Assembly (NCBI RefSeq): GCF_001641615.1
Contig: NZ_LRRU01000019.1
Location: forward strand, 466,064-530,063
Origin: Pseudoalteromonas gelatinilytica
Lineage (GTDB): Bacteria; Pseudomonadota; Gammaproteobacteria; Enterobacterales; Alteromonadaceae
DNA: 64,000 nucleotides
Reading direction: 5' to 3'
Both the position numbers and the translations under genes were made by a program. The notes under the pieces are model-generated. The model saw nothing but the letters and a program-made list of their open reading frames with translations. It did not search any database and had not been told where the DNA came from. Positions 62,286 to 64,000 of this stretch are shown here, piece after piece; the first letter of the stretch is position 1; every line of letters starts with the position of its first letter.

Positions 62286-63299
62286 TTACTCAAACCCTTC
62301 CAACACAAGCTTTCCACGAGCTTGATGAGATTCTAAAATCCCATGGGCTTTAACAAGGTTTGCTACGTTTATCTTACCTAAATGTTCACCCAATGTTGTT
62401 TTGATTGTGCCGTTATCAACTAAGCTAGCAAGCTCTGAAAGAAGCTGATGCTGGGCAATCATATCCTCGGTTTGGAACATTGAGCGGGTATACATAAACT
62501 CCCAATGCAGCGAAATACTTTTACGCTTTAACTTTAAAATATCAAAGCTTGCAGGGTCATCGATCAGTGCCAATTTACCTTGTGGCTTGATCACTTCCAT
62601 AATGCTATCAAGATGTTGGTCGGTGTGCGTTAAGCTCACTACGTAATCAAATTCACTCAGGTCGGCTGCAAGACGTTGCTCGTTAAGGTTTTTGCTATGA
62701 TCAAGCACATGATCAACACCTAAGTCTTTAAGCCAGTTGGCGCTTTCTTCTCGTGCGGCGGTACCAACAACTGTTAAATTGGTAAGCTGTTTGGCAAGCT
62801 GCACTAAAATTGAGCCTACACCACCTGCGGCACCTATCACTAATACAGAGGCTGGCTTATTGTTTTTAGATTTTTCAATCTGTAAACGGTCAAACAATAA
62901 CTCCCACGCAGTAATACTGGTTAATGGCAAGGCGGCTGCTTCACTATTACTCAGGCTTGTTGGTGCAAGACCGACAATGCGTTCATCAACAAGTTGCAGC
63001 TCAGCATTACTGCCTTGGCGCGTTAAGTCGCCAGCATAAAACACACGATCACCGACATTAAATAACGAAACCTTGTCGCCAACAGCTTTAACCGTCCCCA
63101 CTGCATCCCAGCCAATAACTTTGTAGCCAGTGTCTGGTGACACATTAGCGCGAATTTTAGTATCAACGGGGTTTACTGAAATTGCTTCTACGGCGACAAG
63201 AATGTCGTGACCTGTCGCAACGGGATCAGGTAATTCAATCGCTTGTAATGATGAGTCCGACAACGTTGGGGTTGCTGTAGTGTATCCAAATGCTTTCAT
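62286..63299 (-). CDS. Zinc-type quinone oxidoreductase / MDR alcohol dehydrogenase
   Basis: A 337-residue medium-chain dehydrogenase. GroES-like N-terminal domain (VEAISVNPVDTKIR, VIGWDAVGTV, VGDRVFYAG) and Rossmann domain (VIGAAGGVGSILVQLAK). It lacks the Cys set of a structural zinc site, as do most quinone oxidoreductases, so the name zinc-type reflects family only. It probably reduces quinones or enones with NADPH. The gene is upstream-adjacent to an OhrR-like regulator on the same strand, with a 255-bp gap. Confidence 0.9.
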   Translation of the reverse strand: MKAFGYTTATPTLSDSSLQAIELPDPVATGHDILVAVEAISVNPVDTKIRANVSPDTGYKVIGWDAVGTVKAVGDKVSLFNVGDRVFYAGDLTRQGSNAELQLVDERIVGLAPTSLSNSEAAALPLTSITAWELLFDRLQIEKSKNNKPASVLVIGAAGGVGSILVQLAKQLTNLTVVGTAAREESANWLKDLGVDHVLDHSKNLNEQRLAADLSEFDYVVSLTHTDQHLDSIMEVIKPQGKLALIDDPASFDILKLKRKSISLHWEFMYTRSMFQTEDMIAQHQLLSELASLVDNGTIKTTLGEHLGKINVANLVKAHGILESHQARGKLVLEGFE

Positions 63300-63423
63300 G
63301 ATGGTGTCCGTATTGATGAGTTTTGAACACTATAGCGTATAGAATTATATTAAAAAGGGTTTAGATACCAGCTCGCAATAATACGTAATCATTTTGAGGG
63401 AGCAAACCTGTCGCTACCAGCGT

Positions 63424-63466
63424 TAAAAATTTCTCATTTAGAACAACTAAATAACGAAATTTTTGC
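63424..63466. repeat. Extragenic palindrome
   Basis: AAAAATTTC and GAAATTTTT (9-bp arms) flank inner arms TTTAG and CTAAA, making a two-step stem in the gap between the dehydrogenase and the MarR gene. It resembles extragenic palindromic elements of Alteromonadales; the repeat status is from memory and not shown within this window. Confidence 0.45.
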
Positions 63467-63554
63467 CTTGTTATCAACGAGGTTTTCTTGCCTCAAAAAG
63501 CCCACTTTATTAAGCAAGCTGGTATTATCCAAATTCACTTTCAAAAATTTTTTG

Positions 63555-63986
63555 TTAATCAAGGTCACTATTTACTAAATCGAGTAACTCAATCAGTTGC
63601 AGTGCTTGTTGTTCGTTAATGCTTGGGAAGCGACAACGAATTTGCGACGGTATATCGGCAGCTTGATCTTGCATCGCCTTGCCTTTGGCTTCGAGCTGCA
63701 CGAGTCGTTTGCGTTTATCTTGGCTATCTTTGGCGATCGATAACAATGCTTTATCACTCATTTTTTTCAAAATTTGCGTCATCGCACCGCCATCAATGGC
63801 GGTTTTTTCAAGTAATTCAGCAATGCTGATCTGATCTTTTTCCCACAGCGCCATCATCACTACGTATTGCGGGTAGGTTAAATCTAATTGGTTGAGAGAA
63901 TCTCGATACGCACGGGCAATCCCATTCGACGCCATATATAAGCGGTGGCATAGCTGGTTATCTAATTTTAGTTGTGGGTATTTCAT
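63555..63986 (-). CDS. MarR-family regulator, OhrR-like
   Basis: A 143-residue winged-helix regulator: LTYPQYVVMMALWE, recognition helix region DGGAMTQILKKMSDKALL, wing with DSQDKRKRLVQL. A Cys near residue 13 (QLCHRLYMASNGIARAY) sits where OhrR-type sensors have the peroxidatic Cys, suggesting organic-peroxide sensing. GAGG lies seven bases before the ATG. The dehydrogenase downstream on the same strand could be a target. Whether it is OhrR proper cannot be settled, as no ohr gene is visible. Confidence 0.88.
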   Translation of the reverse strand: MKYPQLKLDNQLCHRLYMASNGIARAYRDSLNQLDLTYPQYVVMMALWEKDQISIAELLEKTAIDGGAMTQILKKMSDKALLSIAKDSQDKRKRLVQLEAKGKAMQDQAADIPSQIRCRFPSINEQQALQLIELLDLVNSDLD

Positions 63987-64000
63987 GCACGATCCTCAAA

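Overview
The window looks like chromosomal DNA of a marine gammaproteobacterium of the order Alteromonadales, most likely Pseudoalteromonas. The evidence is the moderately AT-rich coding, the succinylarginine dihydrolase (astB), the DUF2805/TIGR03643 protein, several soluble PAS chemotaxis transducers, a solitary YfhL-type ferredoxin and the intergenic repeat styles. The genus is an inference; no rRNA or tRNA gene is present to confirm it.

Positions 1 to about 45,600 read as one end of a large integrated island. From the left it holds the tail of a YeeP/YfjP-like GTPase; a type I modification and specificity pair (hsdM, hsdS) followed by an atypical helicase in place of a normal HsdR; a TPR-like protein overlapping a SNF2-type helicase; a small unknown protein; and an McrB/McrC pair whose McrB appears to carry an EVE-like domain inside its motor. 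Next comes a tightly packed ten-gene operon (16,017-35,108). It encodes two vWA proteins, a HerA-like ATPase, a small hydrophobic-headed protein, a protein kinase with a zinc ribbon, a UPF1/DNA2-like helicase, a winged-helix protein with a HEPN-like motif, a coiled-coil McrB-like ATPase, a DUF2357 protein and a PP2C phosphatase. The vWA/kinase/phosphatase core matches the TerY-P triad known from comparative genomics. The combination looks like a phospho-regulated DNA-processing system, probably anti-phage, and is the most interesting object here.

From 35,100 to 45,600 the content is mobile-element furniture: a replication-relaxation-like gene next to about 650 bp packed with mini-hairpins (a candidate single-strand-active region or transfer origin), small acidic and membrane genes, a diguanylate cyclase, a solitary integron gene cassette (40,015-41,204) with a clear attC site and two genes, and two paralogous tyrosine recombinases at the right edge.

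From 45,800 to the end the window looks like ordinary core genome: ferredoxin, three related PAS-PAS chemotaxis transducers and one Cache-type transducer, a LysR regulator divergent from an NAD(P)-binding protein, a Kelch protein overlapping a zinc-less sirtuin, a lipoprotein carboxylesterase, a DUF4382 lipoprotein, a GNAT acetyltransferase with astB, a tiny overlapping gene pair, a 2.4-copy tandem intergenic repeat, a quinone-oxidoreductase-like dehydrogenase and an OhrR-like MarR regulator.
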